From positions 1-29,868 of the IMG/VR virus record IMGVR_UViG_3300018080_000455: DNA of 29,868 bases. One strand, written 5' to 3'. The notes beneath the pieces are model-generated. The model did no database searches. It was not told the DNA's origin and saw only the letters and a program-made list of their open reading frames with translations. The first letter of the stretch is position 1; each line of letters opens with the position of its first letter. This document shows positions 1 through 6,167 of this stretch, piece by piece. The translations under genes were made by a program, and so were the position numbers. The stretch comes from a virus.

Positions 1-49
1 GTAATTTGAAATTTACGCCTTGTATAGCGAAGTGAGATAAATGTTTGAA

Positions 50-122
50 CCCTGATTAGCTCATTTGGTAGAGCACAACACTGATAATGTTGAGGTAGTA
101 GGTTCGATTCCTACATCAGTTG
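50..122 (+). tRNA. tRNA-Ile(GAT)-like gene, imperfect acceptor stem
   Basis: A cloverleaf can be folded: D stem GCTC/GAGC, anticodon stem CAACA/TGTTG around loop CTGATAA (anticodon GAT at 83-85), a five-base variable loop, and T stem GTAGG/CCTAC around TTCGATT. The acceptor stem is weak: CCCTGAT against ATCAGTT pairs at only five of seven positions, the two outermost being C:T mismatches. No CCA is encoded. Skipping two C residues would make the stem pair perfectly (AA..CTGAT with ATCAGTT), so a small insertion may have damaged it. It shares its anticodon with the sound tRNA at 4235. It may be a decaying tRNA, an attachment-site remnant or a functional but unusual phage tRNA. Confidence 0.6.
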
Positions 123-161
123 CCCGCTAAAAATTTGGGCAAAGCCCTGTAAAGGCTATAG

Positions 162-230
162 GTTTAAAAGCTTAAAGTTCAAACATAAAAGTTTAAAGTT
201 ATTAAAGCTTAAAGGTAAAAGTTAAAAGCT
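162..230 (+). repeat. TTAAAG-rich iterated repeat
   Basis: This stretch consists of degenerate copies of a 10-13 base unit of the form AAAGYTTAAAGTT. Six TTAAAG or TTAAAAG cores occur within 70 bases. It lies between the tRNA-like gene and the hairpin leader of the first protein gene. Function is unknown; iterated AT-rich repeats of this kind can be replication or regulator-binding sites, but nothing here proves that. Confidence 0.45.
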
Positions 231-240
231 CATGCAAAAC

Positions 241-312
241 CATCGTTTTGGCGATGCTTATAGAGATATAAGTAACACACTCCAAACATGTGTGTTCTCA
301 GCCAGGTGGCTG
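241..312 (+). promoter_or_regulatory. three consecutive hairpins in leader of first CDS
   Basis: Three short inverted repeats follow one another: CATCG/CGATG (241-256, loop 6), AACACAC/GTGTGTT (274-296, loop 9) and CAGCC/GGCTG (299-312, loop 4). None is followed by a T-run, so they are not intrinsic terminators. They would form a structured 5' untranslated region ending about 33 bases before the ATG at 346. Transcript stabilisation or translational control is an inference. No strong promoter was seen in 1-333. Confidence 0.4.
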
Positions 313-345
313 CGACTACAAGGCTAATAACTTATGGAGATTCAT

Positions 346-810
346 ATGAATAAACTCCCTGAAGTATTATGGAGACCGTTAAAAGAAGATATCGTTCCAG
401 AAGATACGCCTGTTTTAGTATATATACATAATAAGGGCGCGCATTGGATGTGTGTTGCACAATACAATAAACGTGATGACTTATTTTATACTGCGCCACA
501 ACCAGAGGATAAGAAGCTTTGCTGTACGGTTTATCCGGACGCTTGGGCTGAGTTACCTGCAGGTGCACCAACTAGCAAATCTAAAAAGAATCTATGGAAA
601 CCTAAAAAAGGTAATATAGTTCCCAATAATGTGCCCAAACTCATATATGGTGGCTACAAAGATAACCCAGATCTTATATGTGTTGCAGAGTACTGCCCCA
701 GAAAAGACTTATTTTTGATAGTGCCTCGCTGTAGCGAGTGGCAGAATATCTGGGTCGACTATTGGATGGATTTACCACCTTCTCCAGGATTGCCTCCAAA
801 AGAGGATTAA
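346..810 (+). CDS. tandem DUF551-like domain protein
   Basis: This 154-residue soluble protein consists of two similar halves. Repeat 1 runs from about LWRPLKEDIVPEDTPVLVYI to the WAELPAG segment; repeat 2 runs from LWKPKKGNIVPNNVPKLIY to the YWMDLPPSPGLPP segment. Each half has an N-terminal W-P motif, a VLVYI/KLIY strand, a CVAQY/CVAEY strand and a closing aromatic plus 'LP' motif, the pattern of the small phage DUF551 family, whose function is unknown. Phage members normally carry one copy. The start at 346 is preferred to the upstream ATG at 334 because GGAG at 336-339 sits six bases before it. It precedes the portal gene, but nothing in it suggests a virion role. Confidence 0.75.
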   Translation: MNKLPEVLWRPLKEDIVPEDTPVLVYIHNKGAHWMCVAQYNKRDDLFYTAPQPEDKKLCCTVYPDAWAELPAGAPTSKSKKNLWKPKKGNIVPNNVPKLIYGGYKDNPDLICVAEYCPRKDLFLIVPRCSEWQNIWVDYWMDLPPSPGLPPKED

Positions 811-849
811 TCCTCACCCATTCTCTCCTTGAATCCGCACATTCGAAAT

Positions 850-884
850 CCTAAACTAGTTATGATTAATCATAAACTAGGAAG
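850..884 (+). promoter_or_regulatory. palindrome overlapping portal gene leader
   Basis: A perfect 16-base palindrome (TTATGATTAATCATAA, 860-875) is flanked by CTAG at 856-859 and 877-880 and by outer CCTA/TAGG, giving an almost complete inverted repeat of about 32 bases. It ends directly at the GGAAGGAAG ribosome binding site of the portal gene. It could be an operator or an RNA hairpin that limits portal translation; neither is shown. Confidence 0.45.
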
Positions 885-893
885 GAAGAAAGA

Positions 894-2975
894 ATGGCGC
901 TATTTCCACAGATCGGCCCCCAATACTACTCCACGAAAGATAAGGGGATTCTGAATCGGATGGAAGCTTTCTATAGTGAAGCAATCTCCATCAACCAGGC
1001 ATTTTGGTCAGAGGCTGATACAGATACCAGGTTCGAAGCGGGGGATCAGACCTTATGGAATGATCTATACGGCTCGTTACCTATGAATCGTCGTAGACAG
1101 TTTAGTTTTAACCGTATAAGACGTGTTAAGAACATGATAAGCGGTCACCAACGACGAAACCGTAAATCCACTGTTGTAGTTCCCGTAGATAATGGTGATG
1201 AAAGCACCGCAGATCAGTTCAGTAAGATCATGATGTGGTGTGCTGAACAAGAAGGCATACTTGAGACGATCTCTGATGCTTTTGAGGGAGCGCTTGTCAC
1301 TGGCATGAACCTGCTACAAGTTTGGGTCGATTATCGATCTGACCCCGTTTCAGGTAACATTAAAGTTGATAACTGTAGCTACAATAGTTTTCTCATTGAC
1401 CCGTTTTTTAGAAAACATGACCTGTCTGATTGCAAAGGGCTATGGAAAAGATCTTTCCTGACCAAGTCCGAGTGCATTTCTTTACTTCCAGACTTTAAAG
1501 AAGATATTATAGGCCTATCTGGCAACGATACTAAAGATAATAAGTTCCAGTTTATGCCTGAGAACTACAATTATGGCCCGAAAAACCTGCTCACATATGA
1601 TGAGTTCTATTATAGGGATTATCGGACGCAAAAAATGCTGGTCGACACGCAAACCGGCGAAACAATGGAGTGGAAAAGTCAAGATAAGGACGCGCTCAAG
1701 GAGTACTTGAGGCAGTTCCCACAAGTTACGATGATCGATCAAGAGATACCTACTGTTCGCGTAGCTATAGTTGTACAGGGTAAAGTAATTTATGATGGCC
1801 CAAATGCGCTAGGTATTGATACGTATCCTTTTGTGCCTGTCATGGCCTATTACACACCTGAAATGCCGTATTTTCCATGGCGTGTCCAAGGTGTGGTACG
1901 TGGGTTAAGAGATGCCCAGTATTTATACAATAGACGTAAGGCTATTGAGCTAGATATCCTTGAGAGCCAAATCAACTCAGGCTGGAAATACAAGGAGAAT
2001 GCGCTTGTTAACCCTAAAGATGTCTTCCTTTCTGGTCAAGGGCGTGGATTAGCGCTTAAAGAAGAAGCTATGATGACAGATGTGGAGCGAATTCCACCAG
2101 CTGGTTTTGATTCTTCAATAGTACAGATCTCAGAGATCTTGGCTCGTGAAGTGCAAGAGATATCGGGGGTAAACGAAGAGTTACTCGGTAGCGCGATCGA
2201 TGACAAAGCAGGTGTTTTATCCATGCTCAGACAGAGCTCTGGATTGACCACCCTGCAGTCTCTATTCGATCAACTGGACCGGTCTCAGAAGCTTCTTGGT
2301 AAAATTATGATCGATATTATACAGACGAACTTCACACCAGGAAAAGTACAGCGTATTATCGAAGAAGAACCTTCACCCCAATTTTATAACAAAGCGTTTG
2401 GAACATATGACGCGGCGATAGAGGAGGGGCTAAACACTACCACGCAAAGGCAGATGCAGTTTGCACAACTATTACAGATGCGTGAGGCTGGGGTTGAGAT
2501 CCCAGATGAAGTGCTTCTTAAAGCGTCTACTCTCCAGAACAAGAAAGAACTTACACAGGCTGTTCAGTCTGCTGCTGAACAAAGAGCTCAGATGGAGCAA
2601 ATGCAATTACAAGTTGCTATGAGGGAGAAAGAAGCTCAAATCGAACTGGCTCAAGCCAGAGCTATTGCAGATAAGGGCCTTGGCTTAGAGAGAGCAAGTC
2701 GAGTAGAAGAGAATGAAGCGTTTGCTACAGAGAGATACGCAGAAGCTCAAAAGGATAGAGCAATTGGTGATCTTAATGTAGTTAGAGCAATGAAAGAGAT
2801 TGAAGAAGTAGACCTTGCGCAACTTGAAAAGCTTATTACGCTATCACAAGTCGTTTCAGCTGAGAATATAGTGGACGAGAGGCGTCAAACAGCTGCTAAG
2901 CAAGGAACAGAGTCTCAAGCTATAAGAGCGGCGAAATCCGGCGTGGGACCACAACCGAAAAGGCAACAGATATGA
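894..2975 (+). CDS. portal protein, P22 type
   Basis: This 693-residue protein matches the P22-like portal family in length (P22 gp1 is 725) and layout. The family forms the dodecameric ring at the capsid vertex through which DNA is packaged and ejected. Visible hallmarks are the central helix segment around residues 344-360 (YNRRKAIELDILES), the following IPPAGFD loop, and the ISGVNEELLG segment near 422-432 leading into a long helical region. Residues about 560-650 are rich in Q, A and E and should form the coiled-coil barrel. The strong site GGAAGGAAG precedes the ATG. Its stop overlaps the next start (ATGA). No terminase gene precedes it in this window. A diverged copy of the VNEELLG segment recurs in the remnant at 3771. 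Confidence 0.93.
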   Translation: MALFPQIGPQYYSTKDKGILNRMEAFYSEAISINQAFWSEADTDTRFEAGDQTLWNDLYGSLPMNRRRQFSFNRIRRVKNMISGHQRRNRKSTVVVPVDNGDESTADQFSKIMMWCAEQEGILETISDAFEGALVTGMNLLQVWVDYRSDPVSGNIKVDNCSYNSFLIDPFFRKHDLSDCKGLWKRSFLTKSECISLLPDFKEDIIGLSGNDTKDNKFQFMPENYNYGPKNLLTYDEFYYRDYRTQKMLVDTQTGETMEWKSQDKDALKEYLRQFPQVTMIDQEIPTVRVAIVVQGKVIYDGPNALGIDTYPFVPVMAYYTPEMPYFPWRVQGVVRGLRDAQYLYNRRKAIELDILESQINSGWKYKENALVNPKDVFLSGQGRGLALKEEAMMTDVERIPPAGFDSSIVQISEILAREVQEISGVNEELLGSAIDDKAGVLSMLRQSSGLTTLQSLFDQLDRSQKLLGKIMIDIIQTNFTPGKVQRIIEEEPSPQFYNKAFGTYDAAIEEGLNTTTQRQMQFAQLLQMREAGVEIPDEVLLKASTLQNKKELTQAVQSAAEQRAQMEQMQLQVAMREKEAQIELAQARAIADKGLGLERASRVEENEAFATERYAEAQKDRAIGDLNVVRAMKEIEEVDLAQLEKLITLSQVVSAENIVDERRQTAAKQGTESQAIRAAKSGVGPQPKRQQI

Positions 2976-3229
2976 AGAGATTATTATTAGGTGCTTTATT
3001 ATTGTGTGGCACTATGGCTCAAGCTAGTCTTTCTAGCAGAGTTCATACAGTTAGAGCCAAGATACACCAAAACCGTGGAAAAGCTGGTATTGTTGTTGGA
3101 TCTGTAGGCTCTGCTATTGTAAGCTATGTATTAAGAGAGCAAATTGAATTATATATTGAGCCGCTTATCGAGAAAGCTTACAGTAAGGTATCAATATTTT
3201 TTCGATGGGCATTTAGAATTAAAAAATAA
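2972..3229 (+). CDS. small secreted or membrane protein after portal
   Basis: This 85-residue protein begins with a textbook signal-peptide pattern: MKRLLLGALLLCGTMAQAS, with probable cleavage after AQA. A second hydrophobic stretch lies near residues 38-53 (AGIVVGSVGSAIVSYVL) and the tail is basic. It is translationally coupled to the portal gene through an ATGA overlap. The family is not recognised. A role in the host envelope (superinfection exclusion or lysis accessory) is possible but is inference. Confidence 0.7.
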   Translation: MKRLLLGALLLCGTMAQASLSSRVHTVRAKIHQNRGKAGIVVGSVGSAIVSYVLREQIELYIEPLIEKAYSKVSIFFRWAFRIKK

Positions 3230-3298
3230 ACAACCTCTTATGGTTAGCGGTTGCATAACCTTGTCTACCAAGTGGTAGGCGGTTTCCAAGGAGATACG

Positions 3299-3532
3299 AT
3301 GGCAAAGTATTACGATAGCATGGACGCAAGACGTGCTGCAGAAAGACAAGACGCAGGGATGGTTCCAGGCGACAGAGGAATCGCAATGATGCCTCAATCC
3401 GTAGTGTATAGAGAGTACCCAAAGCAGTACTACAATATGCCTGAAGGTTTGAACGACACAATGACCGGTATTGATCGTCAAATCAAGGATGACATGAAAC
3501 GTAAAAAGCCTATTAATTCTGAAAAGTTTTAG
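3299..3532 (+). CDS. conserved-looking small phage protein
   Basis: This 77-residue protein is hydrophilic and Met-, Asp- and Tyr-rich, with a basic end (DMKRKKPINSEKF). I chose ATG 3299 because AAGGAG lies six bases upstream; the open frame extends further 5' (to 3251) only through leader sequence that contains a CTACC/GGTAG hairpin. No domain is recognised. It lies between the portal-linked gene and another tiny gene in the same operon, so a morphogenesis role is plausible but unproven. Confidence 0.75.
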   Translation: MAKYYDSMDARRAAERQDAGMVPGDRGIAMMPQSVVYREYPKQYYNMPEGLNDTMTGIDRQIKDDMKRKKPINSEKF

Positions 3533-3540
3533 GAGCTACT

Positions 3541-3687
3541 ATGCCTATCATGACGAGACCTAAAGGGAAAGCACAACGAATAGCGTATAAGATACTTGGC
3601 GTCCCTGCCAATATGCGCAAAAATAAAAACAAAAACAGTAAGATAAATGATAAGCTTTACTCTGAAGAGACGAGACTTGTTAGGTAA
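3541..3687 (+). CDS. 48-residue basic protein
   Basis: A small gene starts at ATG 3541, six bases after an AGGAG in the tail of the previous gene, and stops at TAA 3685. The product begins MPIMTRPKGKAQRIAYKILG and has a lysine/asparagine-rich centre (RKNKNKNSKINDK). It is very basic, with no membrane segment. Its short spacing to the previous gene and the terminator 27 bases downstream mark it as the last gene of the portal operon. Its function is unknown. Confidence 0.65.
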   Translation: MPIMTRPKGKAQRIAYKILGVPANMRKNKNKNSKINDKLYSEETRLVR

Positions 3688-3713
3688 GCTCTAGAAAAAT
3701 TAGGTAACGGCGT

Positions 3714-3734
3714 GGGGGCTTCGGCCCCCTTTTT
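3714..3734 (+). terminator. intrinsic terminator
   Basis: GGGGGC, a TTCG tetraloop, and GCCCCC are followed by five T. This perfect six-pair stem with an ultra-stable loop ends the portal operon. Confidence 0.9.
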
Positions 3735-3770
3735 GCTGGAGTAATAGCACCAAAAATAAAAGAGAAAAAG

Positions 3771-4244
3771 ATGACAATCGATCAAGAAATAATGAAAATT
3801 ATGCGCGATACAGCAACTCCAATCATGTATCATCCAGATGATGATAAACCAACAGAAATCACACGTGACGATATTGATCGCTGTATAGAAGACTGTATAG
3901 GCAGGTGGAATCACGGTTATTTTGATCACAAGTTATTAGAACGAAATATACCTCCTTTACTTAAAGAGAGGCACATGGAGGCTATTGGTGGCAGAACGCT
4001 GCGTTTTAGACGTTATGAACCACTTGATACAGTTGCGGTGCCTTTAGGTGACGGATATCCAGGACGCCAACAACTTAGAGGTGTTGATGTTGAACTTTCA
4101 GACCTTGCAGGTGTTAATGATGAATTATTAGGACCGGCCCTGTCGTCTAGTGGTCAGGACACTGCTTTTTCAAGGCAGGAACAGCGGGTTCAATTCCCCT
4201 CAGGGTCACCAGGATTTACAGAAAAACTAATGGATCCTCGGTAG
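3771..4244 (+). CDS. chimeric capsid/portal-like remnant, possible pseudogene
   Basis: The open frame encodes 157 residues, but its parts look borrowed. Residues about 52-102 (FDHKLLERNIPP, GGRTLRFRRYEPLDTVAVPLG, GVDVE) resemble residues 17-85 of the window's own major capsid protein (FSYKLL, GGTTLRMRRYNALDTAMVPLG, AVDIDA), including the RRYxxLDT motif of N4-gp56 capsids. Residues about 112-123 (LAGVNDELLGPAL) resemble the portal ISGVNEELLGSAI. The last 35 or so codons coincide with the tRNA-Glu gene, so they are unlikely to have evolved as protein. The ribosome binding site is weak. I infer a recombination remnant of virion genes from a related phage, cut by the tRNA cassette. A small genuine protein made of residues 1-120 cannot be excluded. 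Confidence 0.5.
   Translation: MTIDQEIMKIMRDTATPIMYHPDDDKPTEITRDDIDRCIEDCIGRWNHGYFDHKLLERNIPPLLKERHMEAIGGRTLRFRRYEPLDTVAVPLGDGYPGRQQLRGVDVELSDLAGVNDELLGPALSSSGQDTAFSRQEQRVQFPSGSPGFTEKLMDPR
4136..4211 (+). tRNA. tRNA-Glu(TTC)
   Basis: The acceptor stem GGCCCTG/CAGGGTC pairs with one G:T, followed by ACCA, so CCA is encoded. The anticodon stem CTGCT/GGCAG carries loop TTTTCAA with anticodon TTC at 4169-4171. The T loop is TTCAATT. The T stem (GCGGG/CCCCT) has one C:C mismatch and a terminal G:T. The GTCTAGTGGTCAGGAC D arm matches bacterial tRNA-Glu. It is the first member of a two-tRNA cassette. Confidence 0.9.
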
Positions 4245-4310
4245 CTCAGTTGGCAGAGCACACGGCTGATAACTGTGAGGTCGCAGGTTCAATTCCTGCC
4301 CGAGGGACCA
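4235..4310 (+). tRNA. tRNA-Ile(GAT)
   Basis: The acceptor TCCTCGG/CCGAGGG is fully paired with a terminal T:G, followed by discriminator A and encoded CCA. The D arm is GCTC/GAGC, the anticodon stem CACGG/CTGTG has loop CTGATAA (anticodon GAT, 4268-4270), and the T arm is GCAGG/CCTGC around TTCAATT. It lies 23 bases after tRNA-Glu and is followed by a terminator, so the two are probably co-transcribed. Confidence 0.95.
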
Positions 4311-4777
4311 GATTTTACTCTCCAAAGACCACAAAGGGCGATGGCAATAGCATCGGTTGTATCGTCTCTTTGTGGCTTTTTTATGTGAAAAAGGCGGAGA
4401 ACCACTTTCGCAACTTGTTCCTTGGTTGCTTTACCATAGCCGGTTACTCCCTGTTTCACTTCTGAAGGAGAGAACTCAGAAATTTCTAACTCATTTTGAT
4501 CTGCTATTAAATACAAAATACCTCTGACGTAACCTAACTTGAGGAACGTAGAGGCATTTCTATATAGAAAAGGAGTCTCTATAGCCAAATGAGTAGCATT
4601 ATGCTCCTTAACCTTTTCGGTTATGAACTCGTAAATCCTACCTATTTTTTTGACTAGGGTCTTTTCTTTGTGAACATCCAAGCACCCGGACTCAACGAGA
4701 AAAGTTTTTTGTTTTTCTGTCTTTAATACTCCATATCCCGCATACCTTGTACCCGGGTCTACTCCCATCATGATCAT
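4289..4777 (-). CDS. ruvC: RuvC-type Holliday junction resolvase
   Basis: This 162-residue protein matches bacterial RuvC in length and carries the complete catalytic tetrad at canonical spacing: D7 in GVDPGTR, E67 in AIETPF, and D139 and D142 in DDTTDAIAIALC (E. coli D7, E66, D138, D141). It also has the YGKATKEQV segment that precedes the last helix. RuvC dimers cut four-way junctions; in phages they resolve recombination or replication branches before packaging. The first ATG (4777) is preferred, with AGGAG 11 bases upstream; two further ATGs follow immediately, and starting at the third gives MGVDPG. The 3' end runs antisense into tRNA-Ile, so the last 8 or so residues are encoded opposite the tRNA. 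It follows the 4795 gene by 17 bases and is probably co-transcribed with it. Confidence 0.93.
   Translation of the reverse strand: MIMMGVDPGTRYAGYGVLKTEKQKTFLVESGCLDVHKEKTLVKKIGRIYEFITEKVKEHNATHLAIETPFLYRNASTFLKLGYVRGILYLIADQNELEISEFSPSEVKQGVTGYGKATKEQVAKVVLRLFHIKKPQRDDTTDAIAIALCGLWRVKSGPSGRN
4329..4382 (+). terminator. tRNA-cassette terminator embedded in antisense ruvC
   Basis: CCACAAAG (4329-4336) pairs perfectly with CTTTGTGG (4368-4375), followed by C and six T (4377-4382). The loop can fold further (CGAT/ATCG, GATG/CATC). It is correctly placed 18 bases after tRNA-Ile. The whole element lies inside the 3' coding part of the minus-strand ruvC. Confidence 0.8.
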
Positions 4778-4794
4778 CTATTAGGAATCTCCTA

Positions 4795-5136
4795 TTAGTG
4801 CTTTGCCATCTCCGGAGTTTGCCTGATGCGTGTCATCGACTGTTGTTCGATGTGTATATGGCTAGCCGTTGGTTGAATTAGTTCGCTTTGTATAATCTCT
4901 TCACGCTTAATTAGATCTTTTTGTTCTACTGCGACACTTCCAGATGCATCATCTTCAGGTGTGTCGTTTGTTGGCCTAATATAGCAAATGAGACCTTTTA
5001 AGAGTACCACAATTCCTACAACGTGTATTGCGTTTATACTATGGCGTATAATTGCGCTTTTTTTGGTTTTATTATAGATTCCGGCATTGTTAAGAGCCAA
5101 TAGCGATATTGACAATAAACTCTTTAGTAATAACAT
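4795..5136 (-). CDS. small membrane protein upstream of ruvC
   Basis: This 113-residue protein has a hydrophobic N terminus (MLLLKSLLSISLLAL, signal peptide or anchor), a second hydrophobic segment near residues 37-53 (AIHVVGIVVLLKGLICYI), and a polar acidic-to-mixed tail rich in Q, E and I. AAGGAG sits six bases before the ATG. No family is recognised. It is transcribed toward ruvC. The leader carries the 5153-5226 inverted repeat. Confidence 0.65.
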   Translation of the reverse strand: MLLLKSLLSISLLALNNAGIYNKTKKSAIIRHSINAIHVVGIVVLLKGLICYIRPTNDTPEDDASGSVAVEQKDLIKREEIIQSELIQPTASHIHIEQQSMTRIRQTPEMAKH

Positions 5137-5152
5137 ATCTTACTCCTTATAT

Positions 5153-5226
5153 GTTTGGTATATCTGAAATTTTGGGAATTTTTCCCATTTTTCCCACTTT
5201 TCTATAGTGCTTATATTATACCAAAC
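5153..5226. repeat. 10-bp inverted repeat flanking a 54-bp AT-rich loop
   Basis: GTTTGGTATA (5153-5162) is matched exactly by TATACCAAAC (5217-5226). Between them lie GGGAA/TTCCC (an inner palindrome) and a second TTTTTCCCA copy. The distal arm also holds a minus-strand TATAAT-like box, so the element covers the promoter and leader of the 4795 gene. It could be an operator pair or a large cruciform. Confidence 0.5.
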
Positions 5227-5232
5227 AAAGGT

Positions 5233-5252
5233 GGGGGCTCGCAAAAGCCCCC
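5233..5252 (-). terminator. hairpin downstream of the 5264 gene
   Basis: GGGGGCT and AGCCCCC form a seven-pair stem with a six-base loop, 11 bases after the stop of the minus-strand gene. On that strand it is followed by ACCTTTGTTTGG, a mediocre T-tract, so termination efficiency is uncertain. Confidence 0.55.
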
Positions 5253-5263
5253 TAAATAAAGGA

Positions 5264-5551
5264 TTATCGTGCTACTGAGATTATAATCTTTACTATGGCT
5301 GTAGCTAGAGTAGCTACTACTTTCCCGAAACTTAAGCAGTTGCTCATAGCCCGTGCTCTTTCCCGATCCCGTTCAAGACTTAATTCTCGTTCACGACTGC
5401 GCAAACGACTGCGACTCCTACTTCTACTTAACTCCGCACGTAGATAGTCGCGCGTTTCCATCTTCTCTTTTACCACTTTCCTACCTCTTCCCGCAGAAAT
5501 AGGCAATGACATGGTGCACAACAATATTAAAGCAAATGGTTTGTAGTTCAT
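5264..5551 (-). CDS. secreted SR/RE-dipeptide-rich protein
   Basis: This 95-residue protein has three visible zones. Residues 1-20 form a signal-peptide-like segment (MNYKPFALILLCTMSLPISA). Residues 40-68 are almost only S, R, E and L, with repeated SR and RE dipeptides. Residues 76-95 form a hydrophobic or amphipathic end (FGKVVATLATAIVKIIISVAR). The middle should be a highly charged helix. The strong site GGAAGGGGG precedes the ATG. No family is recognised; the arrangement resembles export followed by membrane or polyanion binding, but this is inference. It is transcribed divergently from the capsid operon. Confidence 0.65.
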   Translation of the reverse strand: MNYKPFALILLCTMSLPISAGRGRKVVKEKMETRDYLRAELSRSRSRSRLRSRERELSLERDRERARAMSNCLSFGKVVATLATAIVKIIISVAR

Positions 5552-5594
5552 GGAAACCCCCTTCCATTAATTGATTGATAAACCGCTTCAAGTG

Positions 5595-5649
5595 TTTACT
5601 CCGCTGGTTATCAATTATATTATAGCATAAAAGAGGCAAGAAAAGTCAA
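5595..5649. promoter_or_regulatory. overlapping divergent promoters
   Basis: On the minus strand, TATAAT (complement of 5619-5624) is preceded by TG-C, a perfect extended -10, with TTGACT (complement of 5644-5649) 19 bases upstream. On the plus strand, TTTACT (5595-5600) and TATTAT (5618-5623) are spaced 17 bases. The two -10 boxes overlap, so only one direction could be used at a time. An imperfect inverted repeat, TTGATAaACC/GGTTATCAA (about 5574-5614), lies beneath them. Confidence 0.55.
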
Positions 5650-5663
5650 CGATGGGAGAAAGG

Positions 5664-6164
5664 ATGGAAGAGAAGAAGCGCCAGACTGTGGGCAAACTCA
5701 GTACTGATCTACTCGCGAGCTCGCACGAGTATAATCACTCTGCTAGCGAACAAGCCGCTGAACAGCTTAAAGACTTCGAAAAAAATATGAATATCTGTAT
5801 AGATCGCTCCAAAAAGGAGTTTGACGGCGATTTTTATATAGTTGTCACGACTAAAAAAGAGCGTCTCATGCAGAACGTTATTAGAAACTATTTTCTAGGT
5901 AGAAAGTCATGTCCTACGCCAGAGTATGATCAGGCTGTTTACCGATACAACAGAAGGGTTGGAGATGTGCCATTCATAGAATTCTTATGGGTGGTTCCAG
6001 CAAAAGATATTTGTTCTTATATGATTACAGATGCTCTTAAGTTACCGCCAGAGCAAAGAGATTTGCTTGGATATGTAATGGATTTCACAGATGGATCATT
6101 ATTGCGGCTAGCTAAGAAGCTTAACGGAGAAGCAGATGATTCTCCGCTTTTAGTAAAGGGATAG
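5664..6164 (+). CDS. unknown protein of the capsid operon
   Basis: This soluble protein of 166 residues (from ATG 5664) has a polar, helical N terminus and a globular-looking core with FYIVVTTKKERLMQNVIRNYF and VPFIEFLWVVPAKDICSYM. The ATG at 5652 is also open, but GGGAG at 5654-5658 is correctly spaced only for 5664. The gene stops three bases before the scaffold start, so both are co-translated. Position before scaffold and capsid suggests a head-morphogenesis role, but no motif assigns one. Confidence 0.75.
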   Translation: MEEKKRQTVGKLSTDLLASSHEYNHSASEQAAEQLKDFEKNMNICIDRSKKEFDGDFYIVVTTKKERLMQNVIRNYFLGRKSCPTPEYDQAVYRYNRRVGDVPFIEFLWVVPAKDICSYMITDALKLPPEQRDLLGYVMDFTDGSLLRLAKKLNGEADDSPLLVKG

Positions 6165-6167
6165 AGT

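Noticed and set aside
162-230. CRISPR array
   Set aside because: Units are short, degenerate, AT-rich and without spacers of constant length; no cas genes.
4250-4465. 71-codon plus-strand ORF after the tRNA-Glu gene
   Set aside because: It is made of tRNA-Ile, the terminator and antisense ruvC sequence, with no ribosome binding site.
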